Part shown: piece by piece, positions 6,873 through 13,425 of the stretch | Numbering within the stretch: the stretch's first letter is position 1 | Layout: every line of letters begins with the position of its first letter | The notes under the pieces: generated by a model | What the model was told of the DNA's origin: nothing | The model's input: the letters and a program-made list of their open reading frames with translations, nothing else | Databases searched by the model: none | Made by a program: the position numbers and the translations under genes | NCBI GenBank assembly: GCA_021801885.1 | Contig: JAKABL010000009.1 | Location: 1 to 18,336, forward strand | Direction: 5' to 3' | Length of the DNA: 18,336 nucleotides | Source: a bacterium | Lineage (GTDB): Bacteria > Patescibacteriota > Minisyncoccia > UBA6257 > 2-01-FULL-56-20

Positions 6873-8210
6873 TCAGACGAGGTCCATCACGCTCACCTCG
6901 CGTTTCGGCACCAGATTCGGATCGGTCGGGAGCGCAAAGGAAATGGTCGTACCCCTTCCCAATTCGGACTCCGCCCAAACTTGCCCTCCATGGGCGGTGA
7001 TGATCCCTTTTGTGATGTAGAGGCCAAGTCCCGATCCCTCGGTTTGCGCTTTGACCGCATTATCGGCCCGATAGAATTTTCCGAAGAGTTTGGGGATATC
7101 GTTAGCGGGTATGCCGATGCCGGTATCATGCACGGAAACCACAAGATAAGGCTTGTCGGCCATGCGATCCACCTTGACCGTCACCTCTCCGTTTTCCACA
7201 TTGTAACGAATAGCGTTTTCGAGGATGTTCGTAAGCGCCAAGGAAAGCTGCTTCTTGTCGATCATGACCTTCGGCAATGCGCTCTCCGGGCGGTCGAGAT
7301 AGATCTTTATTCCCGCCTTCCGCGCCGCCGGAAGTACACCTGCGAGCACCCCATTCACATAGTCGACGAGGTCGACGCTCTCGAACGCATACCCCACGCG
7401 GCCGTCTTCCATTCGCGCGATCGCGAGAAGGTCTTCGATGCGCTGGAGAAGATTATCGCTTGCTTCCTTGGCCGTCTTCACGATCATGGCATCGGTGTCG
7501 TTCAGCTCCTTCGCCTCCACAAGCGATTGAAGTGCCCAGTTGATATCCGTGACCGGTCCCCGCAGTTGATGCGACGCAACCGTCACGAATTCGTCTTTCG
7601 CGCGCAATGCGCTGATTTGCGGCGTGCGATCGCGAATGATTTTGAGGAACCCGATGGTCCTTCCCGTTTCATCCGCCACGGGAGCGGTCGCCACACGGAA
7701 TTCACGCTCAGGATCCGTGAGCGATACGTCGATGACCTGCGGCGCTTCGTTCGGGGCGCTGCGCGGTACGACCCGTGGCGCGAGGGAAGGAAAGACCGCC
7801 TGTGCGAGGGAGCGCCATTCGGCATGCTCGGCATCGCGCGGCGAGAGCACATGCCCGAGTGCATCCTTCGCCTGTATCCCGAACAGTTTTTCCGCGGCGG
7901 GATTGAAGAAGCTTATACGAAAATCCTCTCCGTACACGATGAGCGCATCTTCGATGCTCCCCAGAATGCTCTTCAGCTCGCTTCGCTCTCCGGAAGATCG
8001 CTGCTCCTTCACGGCAGCGCCGTAGATCGCAGCGCCTGCAAGCACGGCGACCACCACGAGGATGACGATCTCTATCAGCGCAAATATCGCCGCCACGCCG
8101 CCCGCGACCGCCACGCCGCCCGCGACCGCCACCGCAGCAAAAAGCACCCATGCCACACGGAACTCCGCCGAGGCCATTACCTCTTTACGTTTTGGTGTAA
8201 TCCCGTTCAT
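6873..8210 (-). CDS. Membrane-bound PAS-domain sensor histidine kinase (orphan)
   Basis: The 445-residue protein has two adjacent hydrophobic segments (about 19-42 and 43-66) with almost no external loop, a PAS domain (about 78-195; ALIVYGEDFRISFFNPAAEKLFG), a HisKA domain with phospho-acceptor His214 in ASHQLRGPV, and a HATPase domain with the N box (LTNILENAIRYN, 326-337), DTGIGI (362-367) and GSGLGLYI (392-399). The near absence of an extracytoplasmic part suggests that the signal is sensed by the PAS domain or in the membrane. No response regulator gene is nearby. The ATG at 8210 is 14 nt after the exonuclease stop, and a TATTAT (8219-8224) lies 8 nt upstream. The first membrane segment contains an in-frame 18-bp tandem duplication. 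Confidence 0.94.
   Translation of the reverse strand: MNGITPKRKEVMASAEFRVAWVLFAAVAVAGGVAVAGGVAAIFALIEIVILVVVAVLAGAAIYGAAVKEQRSSGERSELKSILGSIEDALIVYGEDFRISFFNPAAEKLFGIQAKDALGHVLSPRDAEHAEWRSLAQAVFPSLAPRVVPRSAPNEAPQVIDVSLTDPEREFRVATAPVADETGRTIGFLKIIRDRTPQISALRAKDEFVTVASHQLRGPVTDINWALQSLVEAKELNDTDAMIVKTAKEASDNLLQRIEDLLAIARMEDGRVGYAFESVDLVDYVNGVLAGVLPAARKAGIKIYLDRPESALPKVMIDKKQLSLALTNILENAIRYNVENGEVTVKVDRMADKPYLVVSVHDTGIGIPANDIPKLFGKFYRADNAVKAQTEGSGLGLYITKGIITAHGGQVWAESELGRGTTISFALPTDPNLVPKREVSVMDLV
8091..8132. repeat. 18-bp tandem repeat inside the kinase gene
   Basis: Two perfect copies of CGCCACGCCGCCCGCGAC (8091-8108 and 8109-8126) are followed by a 6-bp partial copy. The unit is six codons, so copy number changes keep the frame. 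On the minus strand it encodes the repeated VAVAGG of the first membrane segment. Confidence 0.9.
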
Positions 8211-8218
8211 TTACATTA

Positions 8219-8224
8219 ATAATA
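8219..8224 (-). promoter_or_regulatory. -10 box of the histidine kinase gene
   Basis: TATTAT on the minus strand, 8 nt before the ATG at 8210, in the gap just after the exonuclease stop. No convincing -35 is seen, and the gene may also be read through from the exonuclease gene. Confidence 0.4.
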
Positions 8225-9196
8225 TCAAAAGAGACGTGTTTGAGCTCCCTCTGCAGGGCCCTGCTCCTTGTTCTTGTGGGATTTTGTATTCTTGGTGCGC
8301 GGCGCGACGGAGGCGGCGCGACCGTCGCCTTCGTAGATCCGCTTCACGAGGGTCGCAAATCCCATGTCGATAAAATAGTCTTCGATGGTTTTATTCCTCA
8401 CATCCGCATGCGGCGCAAGGTCTTCGAGGGGCGGTATGGTGACCGGCGCATGCCGTTCAAGCATAACAAGCTCGCGCGAGAGTTCCGCGGCAGCGCGATG
8501 CGGCGCGATCTTCTTTGCCACTTTTTCGTCCTCTGCCATATGCGCAAAGATGCCGTCGAGCGATCCGAACCGCGCGAGAAGTTCCGCGGCCGTCTTGGGA
8601 CCTATCCCCGGCACCCCTTTAATGTTGTCCGAGGTATCACCGACGAGCGCTTTGTAATCGACCATCTGCGCGGGCGTCACGCCGAACTTTTCCGCGACTG
8701 CCGCCTCGTCGTAGATAGTCGTGTCGCTCACGCCCTTATTGAACGTTTGCACGAGCACGCGTCCGTCCTCCACGAGCTGAAAAGTGTCGCGATCCCCCGT
8801 GGCGATGACCACGGTCACCCCCTCGCCGTTACGGCGGAACTTCTCCGCAAAGGTGGCAATGAGGTCGTCGGCCTCGTAGCCCGGAAGTTCAAAGGTCTTG
8901 ATGCCAAACGCGGTGAAGAGCGCGTGCGCTTCGAGGATCTGCGCCACAAGCTCATCGGGCGCTTCGGGTCGCTGAGCTTTATATTCATGATATTTTTCCT
9001 CGCGGAATGTCGGCTCCGGGCGATCGAACAGCGCGGCGGCAAAATCGGGCCGGTCCTCGCGCCAAAGCTTCAGAAGGATGCTCGCAATGCCGTAAATGGC
9101 CCCGCTCGGCCGTCCGTCGGGTGTCGTAAAGGAAGGGATCGCATGGAATGCCCTATGAATAATGGAGTTCGCGTCTATAAGCAGGAGCTTCTTCAT
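8225..9196 (-). CDS. Free-standing 5'-3' exonuclease (PolA N-terminal/FEN type)
   Basis: This 323-residue protein matches the 5' nuclease domain of DNA polymerase I, which removes RNA primers and flaps, but no polymerase domain follows. Metal ligands are seen in LLIDANSIIHRAF (Asp8), GYEADDLIAT (Glu108, Asp110, Asp111), ATGDRDTFQL (Asp135, Asp137) and VGDTSDNIKGVPGIGPKTAAELL (Asp187, Asp190, then the helix-hairpin-helix). After the nuclease, a Lys/Ala-rich tail of about 35 residues ends exactly in QTRLF, which fits the QxxLF bacterial clamp-binding consensus. The ATG at 9196 gives the canonical MKKLLLIDAN start. Upstream, a TATAAT (9227-9232) overlaps the tsaE stop and would give a leader of about 24 nt without a Shine-Dalgarno. 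The gene follows tsaE by 31 nt on the same strand. Confidence 0.93.
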   Translation of the reverse strand: MKKLLLIDANSIIHRAFHAIPSFTTPDGRPSGAIYGIASILLKLWREDRPDFAAALFDRPEPTFREEKYHEYKAQRPEAPDELVAQILEAHALFTAFGIKTFELPGYEADDLIATFAEKFRRNGEGVTVVIATGDRDTFQLVEDGRVLVQTFNKGVSDTTIYDEAAVAEKFGVTPAQMVDYKALVGDTSDNIKGVPGIGPKTAAELLARFGSLDGIFAHMAEDEKVAKKIAPHRAAAELSRELVMLERHAPVTIPPLEDLAPHADVRNKTIEDYFIDMGFATLVKRIYEGDGRAASVAPRTKNTKSHKNKEQGPAEGAQTRLF

Positions 9197-9226
9197 GATG
9201 ATGGTCGGCGGGGGCGCGGAGAATAT

Positions 9227-9232
9227 ATTATA
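9227..9232 (-). promoter_or_regulatory. -10 box before the exonuclease gene
   Basis: TATAAT on the minus strand overlaps the stop codon of tsaE (9228-9230), in a TA-alternating stretch. It lies 30 nt before the ATG at 9196. No clear -35 is seen. Confidence 0.35.
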
Positions 9233-9734
9233 TATATGCTGCGGGCCGGCGTATCGTAATGATCCGCGTGCCCTCTTTTTTCCCGTACGCGAACGTGATC
9301 CGCACCGCGTCGCGCGGCAGCGCATGCGCGATCCGCTCGCCCCACTCGACAAGCACGATGTTCTGCGGATCGCGTATGAGCGCCTCGAATCCAAGCACGT
9401 CAAGCTGAGACTCGTCCTTCAGGCGATAGGCGTCCATGTGATACACATCTTTATACCGTGGCGCGACGCGATGGGATCGCGGCGATCGCGACATTTTATA
9501 ATGGCGCATGATGATGAACGTGGGACTGGGGGCCCGGCGTGCAATCCCTGCGCCGCGAAGGAACCCTTGAACGAAGGTCGTTTTACCCGCGCCAAGTTCT
9601 CCCGTAAGGACCACAAGAAGGGCTGCGTTCGTGCTTCGTTTTGCGCGGAACGCTTCGGCGGCAAATTCCTCGCCGAGGATCTTCGTCTCTTCCGAAGACG
9701 AGGTGTGATAAATGGTCGCTTTTTTTGAGGGCAT
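9228..9734 (-). CDS. tsaE: tRNA threonylcarbamoyladenosine biosynthesis ATPase TsaE
   Basis: TsaE is the ATPase that works with TsaB and TsaD to make t6A37 in tRNAs decoding ANN codons. The 168-residue product shows the P-loop GELGAGKTTF (45-54), SPTF (70-73), HMDAYRL (99-105) and VEWGERI (129-135), all family hallmarks. Between SPTF and HMDAYRL there is an extra basic stretch of roughly 13 residues (about 82-94, RSPRSHRVAPRYK) not usual in TsaE. The ATG at 9734 lies inside the 3' part of the lamin-tail gene (152-nt same-strand overlap in another frame), so it is probably translated from that mRNA. TsaB and TsaD are not in the window. Confidence 0.94.
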   Translation of the reverse strand: MPSKKATIYHTSSSEETKILGEEFAAEAFRAKRSTNAALLVVLTGELGAGKTTFVQGFLRGAGIARRAPSPTFIIMRHYKMSRSPRSHRVAPRYKDVYHMDAYRLKDESQLDVLGFEALIRDPQNIVLVEWGERIAHALPRDAVRITFAYGKKEGTRIITIRRPAAYI

Positions 9735-10287
9735 AGACGAATGAGAGCGCGATAAGCGCGGCGAGTCCCAGTGCGGAGACGGCGATCACCGCGCCGGTGG
9801 GTTTGGGGTTTAGCGGCACGCCTTCAGGATAATATAGTGCATGAACCGCGTCGTCGACCGGCGCATTCGCCGCTCCCGGCGTGGGATCGGTGAACACGAA
9901 CCGCTGCCCTCCGCCCGCGCCATATCCTATCCGGGAAAAACTCTTGCCTTCCGGCGCGCTTCCCGCGAATGCCGCGGCGTCCGCCACCGTTCCATCCGGA
10001 CCATATAACAATACCGCTCCGTCGGTGTTTTTTAAAGACAATCCGTCATCGCCATGCCGAAGCACACGATACCCTCCTCCCGGCACCGAGACGCCCGTAA
10101 GCAATGAGGGTTTTGTACGTGCCGCAACAATAGCCTGCGCCCCGTCGCTTGTCGTCGTTGCCGTACCCGTACCAAGCCGCCACCCGCGGAGGATTGCCGT
10201 GGTGGTCGCATTGTTATAGAGCTCGACGAATTCCCCGGCGGCATCGGGTCCCGCAGGATTCGGCAGCCACTCGTTGAGAAATATCAC
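9583..10287 (-). CDS. Lamin-tail-domain protein with C-terminal membrane segment
   Basis: The 234-residue ORF starts IFLNEWLPNPAGPDAAGEFVELYN and continues W.L...GYRVL...LLYGPDGTVAD, the pattern of a bacterial lamin-tail (LTD) Ig-like domain (about 1-140), which in bacteria is usually extracytoplasmic. A hydrophobic helix (about 164-187) follows, then a basic tail of about 47 residues. Two points are odd. There is no signal peptide: the GTG at 10287 directly begins the domain, with an in-frame TAA 12 nt upstream. In addition, the ORF overruns the tsaE start by 152 nt, so the tail after ALKK may be an out-of-frame extension. A run of seven A (9720-9726, minus strand) sits exactly at the junction. 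It is 41 nt downstream of ruvB. Function is unknown. Confidence 0.75.
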   Translation of the reverse strand: MIFLNEWLPNPAGPDAAGEFVELYNNATTTAILRGWRLGTGTATTTSDGAQAIVAARTKPSLLTGVSVPGGGYRVLRHGDDGLSLKNTDGAVLLYGPDGTVADAAAFAGSAPEGKSFSRIGYGAGGGQRFVFTDPTPGAANAPVDDAVHALYYPEGVPLNPKPTGAVIAVSALGLAALIALSFVYALKKSDHLSHLVFGRDEDPRRGICRRSVPRKTKHERSPSCGPYGRTWRG

Positions 10288-10328
10288 GGCGGCAGCTTAC
10301 CACGCACCCCGCCAAGAAAAGATAAAAA

Positions 10329-11360
10329 TTAAAGAAGCTCCTCCTCGTGTCCCTGGATCTTCAAATGCCGATAGGCCGGAGGCAGTACGATGCGTCCGGA
10401 TGGCGAACGCTGGAGGAATCCGAGCGTCATAAGGTAGGGCTCGTAGATATCTTCGATCACGCCCCGCTCCTCGGAAAGCGCCGCGGCAAGCGTGTTCACC
10501 CCCACAGGCCCGCCTTTGAACTTCTCGATGATCGTCATAAGAAGCCGACGGTCCTGGGGCTCGAGCCCCAGTTCGTCGATCTCGAGCATTTCAAGCGTAC
10601 GCCGTGCGGCAGGTCCATCGATGATGTTTGTCCCCGCAGCACTCTTCCCGCCATGGACTTCGGCAAAGTCCCGCGCCCGCCGCAGAAGCCTGTTCGCCAC
10701 CCGCGGGGTTCCGCGGGATGCGCGCGCGAGGATTTCGACGGCCTCCGCCGAGGCCTCGGCACCCAGGATACGCGCGGAGCGCTCAAGGATCTTTGTAATA
10801 TCCCCTATCTCATAATATCCAAGGCGGAATGTCGCGCCGAAACGCGAGCGAAGCGGATTCGAGAGGAGATTTTCGCGCGTCGTCGCGGCAATGAGCGTGA
10901 ACGGCTGGAGATCGAGCGTGAGTGTCCGCGCAGAAGGCCCCTTGCCGACGACAAGGTGGAGTTTACGTGCCTCCATGGCGGGATAGAGCACTTCTTCGAT
11001 CATGGGATTGATCCGGTGCGCCTCATCAATGAAAAGAATCTCCCCGGGCCCGAGATTCGTAAGGACCGCGGCAAGATCGCCGACCTTCTCGAGCGCGGGG
11101 CCCGAAGTGGTCTTGATCATTCCCCCAAGTTCGCGCGCCACAAGATACGCGAGCGTGGTCTTTCCAAGCCCCGCCGGCCCGGAAAAAAGAAGGTGGTCAG
11201 CTGCTTCACCCCGCTTTTTTGCCGCTTCAAGAAGGACCCTTAAGTTATCCTTTATCTTTTCTTGTCCGACATATTCCTCCCAGGCTTCCGGGCGGAGCGT
11301 GGAGTCGATGCTTGCGTCCTCCTTCTTCGTTTCTTTGGTTTTTTGGGGGGTAGTGGCCAT
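10329..11360 (-). CDS. ruvB: Holliday junction branch migration ATPase RuvB
   Basis: RuvB is the hexameric AAA+ motor that drives branch migration with RuvA. The 343-residue product shows LRPEAWEEYVGQEKIKDNL (22-40), Walker A GPAGLGKTTL (61-70), Walker B ILFIDEAHR (108-116), the AATTRENLLSNPLRSRFG sensor/arginine region (158-175), ASRGTPRVANRLLRR (214-228) and the winged-helix C-terminus with EPYLMTLGFLQRSPSGR (307-323). The ATG at 11360 is chosen as conventional. A TTG at 11381 is in frame, adds seven residues and lies 7 nt after a TACAAT (11389-11394), so a leaderless TTG start cannot be excluded. It is head to head with the putative RNA gene, whose promoter overlaps its upstream region. 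Confidence 0.96.
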   Translation of the reverse strand: MATTPQKTKETKKEDASIDSTLRPEAWEEYVGQEKIKDNLRVLLEAAKKRGEAADHLLFSGPAGLGKTTLAYLVARELGGMIKTTSGPALEKVGDLAAVLTNLGPGEILFIDEAHRINPMIEEVLYPAMEARKLHLVVGKGPSARTLTLDLQPFTLIAATTRENLLSNPLRSRFGATFRLGYYEIGDITKILERSARILGAEASAEAVEILARASRGTPRVANRLLRRARDFAEVHGGKSAAGTNIIDGPAARRTLEMLEIDELGLEPQDRRLLMTIIEKFKGGPVGVNTLAAALSEERGVIEDIYEPYLMTLGFLQRSPSGRIVLPPAYRHLKIQGHEEELL

Positions 11361-11374
11361 CGCCGGCGAGGGTA

Positions 11375-11403
11375 TTGACAAATAAATTATTGTATGCTAC
11401 CAT
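11375..11403 (+). promoter_or_regulatory. Promoter of the putative RNA gene
   Basis: A perfect TTGACA (11375-11380), a 17-bp spacer and TACCAT (11398-11403) predict transcription from about 11410 on the plus strand. The region also carries a minus-strand TACAAT (11389-11394) that could serve ruvB, so the two transcription units share this segment. Confidence 0.65.
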
Positions 11404-11413
11404 ATCACCATAA

Positions 11414-11441
11414 CATCGGTAGGGTGTTATGTCATCGGTAG
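11414..11441 (+). repeat. 9-bp direct repeat CATCGGTAG at the 5' end of the RNA
   Basis: CATCGGTAG occurs at 11414-11422 (mostly in the loop of the 5' hairpin) and again at 11433-11441 (single-stranded linker before the closing stem). The first copy would be held in a hairpin and the second exposed. Confidence 0.6.
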
Positions 11442-11603
11442 CTCATTCAGATCTGGGGGCGGGAATTATTTCTAACACTTTCAGGACGGATCGGTTCCGG
11501 CTGGTCCTATCCTTTGAGTAATTCTAGCCTCTTTTACCTTTTGGTAAAAGAGATATCAATCCTTTCGCGAGGAATTGCCCCCAGGTCTGAATGCACTACC
11601 CGG

Positions 11604-11633
11604 AAACGCTCCGCACACCCGCGGGGCGTTTTT
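11604..11633 (+). terminator. Terminator of the putative RNA
   Basis: An 11-bp stem (11604-11614/11621-11631, one G-U pair) with a 6-nt loop ends in a run of five T. The T-run is on the plus strand only, so it serves the RNA rather than the opposing pilB-like gene, whose stop codon is at 11636-11638. Confidence 0.8.
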
Positions 11634-11635
11634 AT

Positions 11636-13312
11636 CTACCATGTGATATCGCCGGTGACGCTTATTACCTCATCGAGCGTCGTCTTTCCTTCGAGCACCT
11701 TAAGGATACCGTCCTGCTGCATGGTCACCATCCCCTGTCGTGCCGCAACCTCCTTGAGTGCGATCTCCGAGGCCTCCTTTAAGATGGTCGCTTCAAGATC
11801 ACTCCCTCCCTGCAGGAACTCGAAAATGCCGACGCGTCCTTTATAACCCATCTTGTTGCAGGCGGCACATCCCACGGGCTCATAGATCTTGTAATCCTTA
11901 TAAGGCGCGCGGTCCACCGCCGCGGGAAGTTTGGCGAGCAATGCGTCGATGGCCTTCCTGGTCGCATCGTCAAGGGTCGCCTCTTTTTTACAATCGGGAC
12001 ACAGCATACGCACAAGACGCTGTGCAATGACGAGGGAAAGCGCGGGTCCGATCGAGACCGCCTTCACGCCAAGATTAATGAGCCGCGGGACCGCACCCAC
12101 GGCGTCGTTCGTGTGGAGCGTCGAAAGCACGAGGTGTCCCGTAAGCGCCGCCTGCATCGCGATGTCGGCGGTTTCGAGATCGCGGACCTCGCCGACCAGG
12201 ATCACGTCGGGGTCCTGCCGGACGATGGCCCGCAGCCCGTTCGCAAAGGTGTACCCGGCCTCATCGTTCACCTGCGTCTGCTCGACCCCTTCGATGCGAT
12301 ATTCAATAGGATCCTCAAGCGTGATGATCTTCACCGTGGGATCGTTCATGGTGCGCAGGAACGCATAAAGCGTGGTGGTCTTTCCGGAGCCCGTAGGGCC
12401 GGTGTTCAAAATGAGCCCATTGGGACGTTCAAGCTGCTTTTTCACGAGCGCGAAATTGTCCGCGCGCAGTCCGAGATCGGGAAGGCTGACCATCGTCGCG
12501 GTGGGATCCAAAATGCGCATGACGATCGTTTCTCCGAACTCCGCAGGGATCACTGATACGCGCATTTCGACCTCCTTCCCCCCGAGGCCGATAGTGAATC
12601 GCCCATCCTGTGCGATCGTCCGCACATTGAGCTTCATCTCCGAGAGAAGCTTGATGCGCGAGACGAACGCCTGATATGCATGCGCGGGAATATCGTTATA
12701 GATATCGTGGAGAAGTCCATCGATGCGGAACCGCACCTTGGCATGCTCCTTTTCCGCCTCCGTATGAATATCCGACGCGCGCAGCGCCGTCGCCCCTGCG
12801 AGCACGACCTCGATCAGGGCCTGCGGCGAAAACGCATTGAAGTCGATCGCGCCGATCGCGCCATGCACATCATCGAGCGAATGTAATTTCCCGTGCAACT
12901 CATCAAGGCGCTCTTTGGAAATATTTATCTTCCCCGTGATGTCCTGCTCCGGCGGCTTTATAAACTTGTAAAATCCCCATGCCGCTTCGAGGCTCGAGGG
13001 GGAGATCACGACCATTTTCACTTCATAATTTTTCCCGCGGAGCTCCTCCGCAACGCGTTTTACCGCAGAACCCTCCGGATCCGCTGCCGCAAGAGCGACC
13101 GCGTGCGCATTGAGCTCTATTGTCGCCACCCTTGCATCCTTTGCCTCTTTTTCATCGAGAAGTCGTATAGCATCGAGCGCTACGGGAACCTTGGATAGGT
13201 CCGCATAGGGAATATTGAGCGTTGCCGCAAGACGCTGTGCGGCACGCTCCTCCCCTTCTTTGCGAAGCTTGGCGAGTCGCACGCGAAGGTCTTCGTTTTG
13301 TTCCTCGGGCAT
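11636..13312 (-). CDS. Type II/IV secretion (PilB/GspE-like) assembly ATPase
   Basis: This 558-residue protein is a hexameric ATPase of the PilB/GspE family, which powers type IV pilus extension or related secretion. It has an N-terminal domain (about 20-120), the ALRASDIHTE motif (176-185), Walker A GPTGSGKTTT (305-314), an Asp box with LEDPIEYRIEG (332-342), Walker B DVILVGEVRD (369-378), the His box TGHLVLSTLHTND (391-403) and a tetracysteine zinc site (CPDC 438-441, CAAC 482-485). The ORF extends 9 residues upstream, but the ATG at 13312 follows TATCAT by 6 nt and gives an Asp/Glu-rich start. No pilin, PilC or PilT gene is in the window. It converges on the putative RNA and diverges from yebC. 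Confidence 0.94.
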   Translation of the reverse strand: MPEEQNEDLRVRLAKLRKEGEERAAQRLAATLNIPYADLSKVPVALDAIRLLDEKEAKDARVATIELNAHAVALAAADPEGSAVKRVAEELRGKNYEVKMVVISPSSLEAAWGFYKFIKPPEQDITGKINISKERLDELHGKLHSLDDVHGAIGAIDFNAFSPQALIEVVLAGATALRASDIHTEAEKEHAKVRFRIDGLLHDIYNDIPAHAYQAFVSRIKLLSEMKLNVRTIAQDGRFTIGLGGKEVEMRVSVIPAEFGETIVMRILDPTATMVSLPDLGLRADNFALVKKQLERPNGLILNTGPTGSGKTTTLYAFLRTMNDPTVKIITLEDPIEYRIEGVEQTQVNDEAGYTFANGLRAIVRQDPDVILVGEVRDLETADIAMQAALTGHLVLSTLHTNDAVGAVPRLINLGVKAVSIGPALSLVIAQRLVRMLCPDCKKEATLDDATRKAIDALLAKLPAAVDRAPYKDYKIYEPVGCAACNKMGYKGRVGIFEFLQGGSDLEATILKEASEIALKEVAARQGMVTMQQDGILKVLEGKTTLDEVISVTGDITW

Positions 13313-13318
13313 ATCTTT

Positions 13319-13347
13319 ATGATAAATCCCAAACGCCAAAGCGCCAA
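13319..13347 (-). promoter_or_regulatory. Promoter of the pilB-like gene
   Basis: The minus strand reads TTGGCG (13342-13347), a 17-bp spacer and TATCAT (13319-13324), 6 nt before the ATG at 13312, predicting a leaderless transcript. Confidence 0.6.
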
Positions 13348-13390
13348 CCTTTCAAGGGGGTTGTTGCGCGGATGATGTGGTTTTTGCCTT

Positions 13391-13419
13391 TTGCCATTTT
13401 ATGCATCGAAATCTATAAT
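13391..13419 (+). promoter_or_regulatory. Promoter of yebC
   Basis: TTGCCA (13391-13396), a 17-bp spacer and a perfect TATAAT (13414-13419) precede the yebC ATG by exactly 6 nt. The predicted start is the A of the ATG. Confidence 0.72.
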
Positions 13420-13425
13420 TCCGGT

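Larger units (their letters stand above)
11410..11634 (+). ncRNA. Putative structured non-coding RNA, about 225 nt, class unknown
   Basis: The interval between ruvB and the pilB-like gene (both minus strand) holds no credible ORF but a full RNA unit on the plus strand. It has a promoter, a 5' hairpin (11409-11415/11425-11431, 7 bp), a 17-bp closing stem (11444-11460/11577-11593, one G-U pair), three inner arms and a terminator. The arms are GAATTA/TAATTC (11463-11468/11519-11524) capped by AGGAC/GTCCT (11483-11487/11504-11508), a perfect 10-bp hairpin with a TTTT loop (11529-11538/11543-11552), and TCCTT/GAGGA (11560-11564/11569-11573). The G-U pairs in the closing stem, last arm and terminator would be A-C mismatches on the other strand, so the RNA is plus-strand. 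I find no tmRNA, RNase P or SRP signatures. A divergent 6S-like RNA is possible but unproven. Confidence 0.75.

Noticed and set aside
6981..8219. 412-codon plus-strand ORF opposite the kinase gene
   Set aside because: Shadow ORF; the opposite strand has complete HisKA and HATPase motifs.
8240..9259. 339-codon plus-strand ORF opposite the exonuclease gene
   Set aside because: Shadow ORF with no recognisable features; all nuclease metal ligands are on the minus strand.
10347..11243. 298-codon plus-strand ORF opposite ruvB
   Set aside because: Shadow of ruvB; no family signature.
11410..11634. Assignment of the RNA as tmRNA, RNase P RNA or SRP RNA
   Set aside because: No tRNA-like T-arm and CCA end, no GAGGAAAGTCC-type core and no SRP tetraloop motif could be found, and the size does not fit tmRNA or RNase P RNA.
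11514..11846. 110-codon plus-strand ORF starting inside the putative RNA
   Set aside because: It crosses the RNA terminator and continues antisense to the pilB-like gene; no ribosome site.
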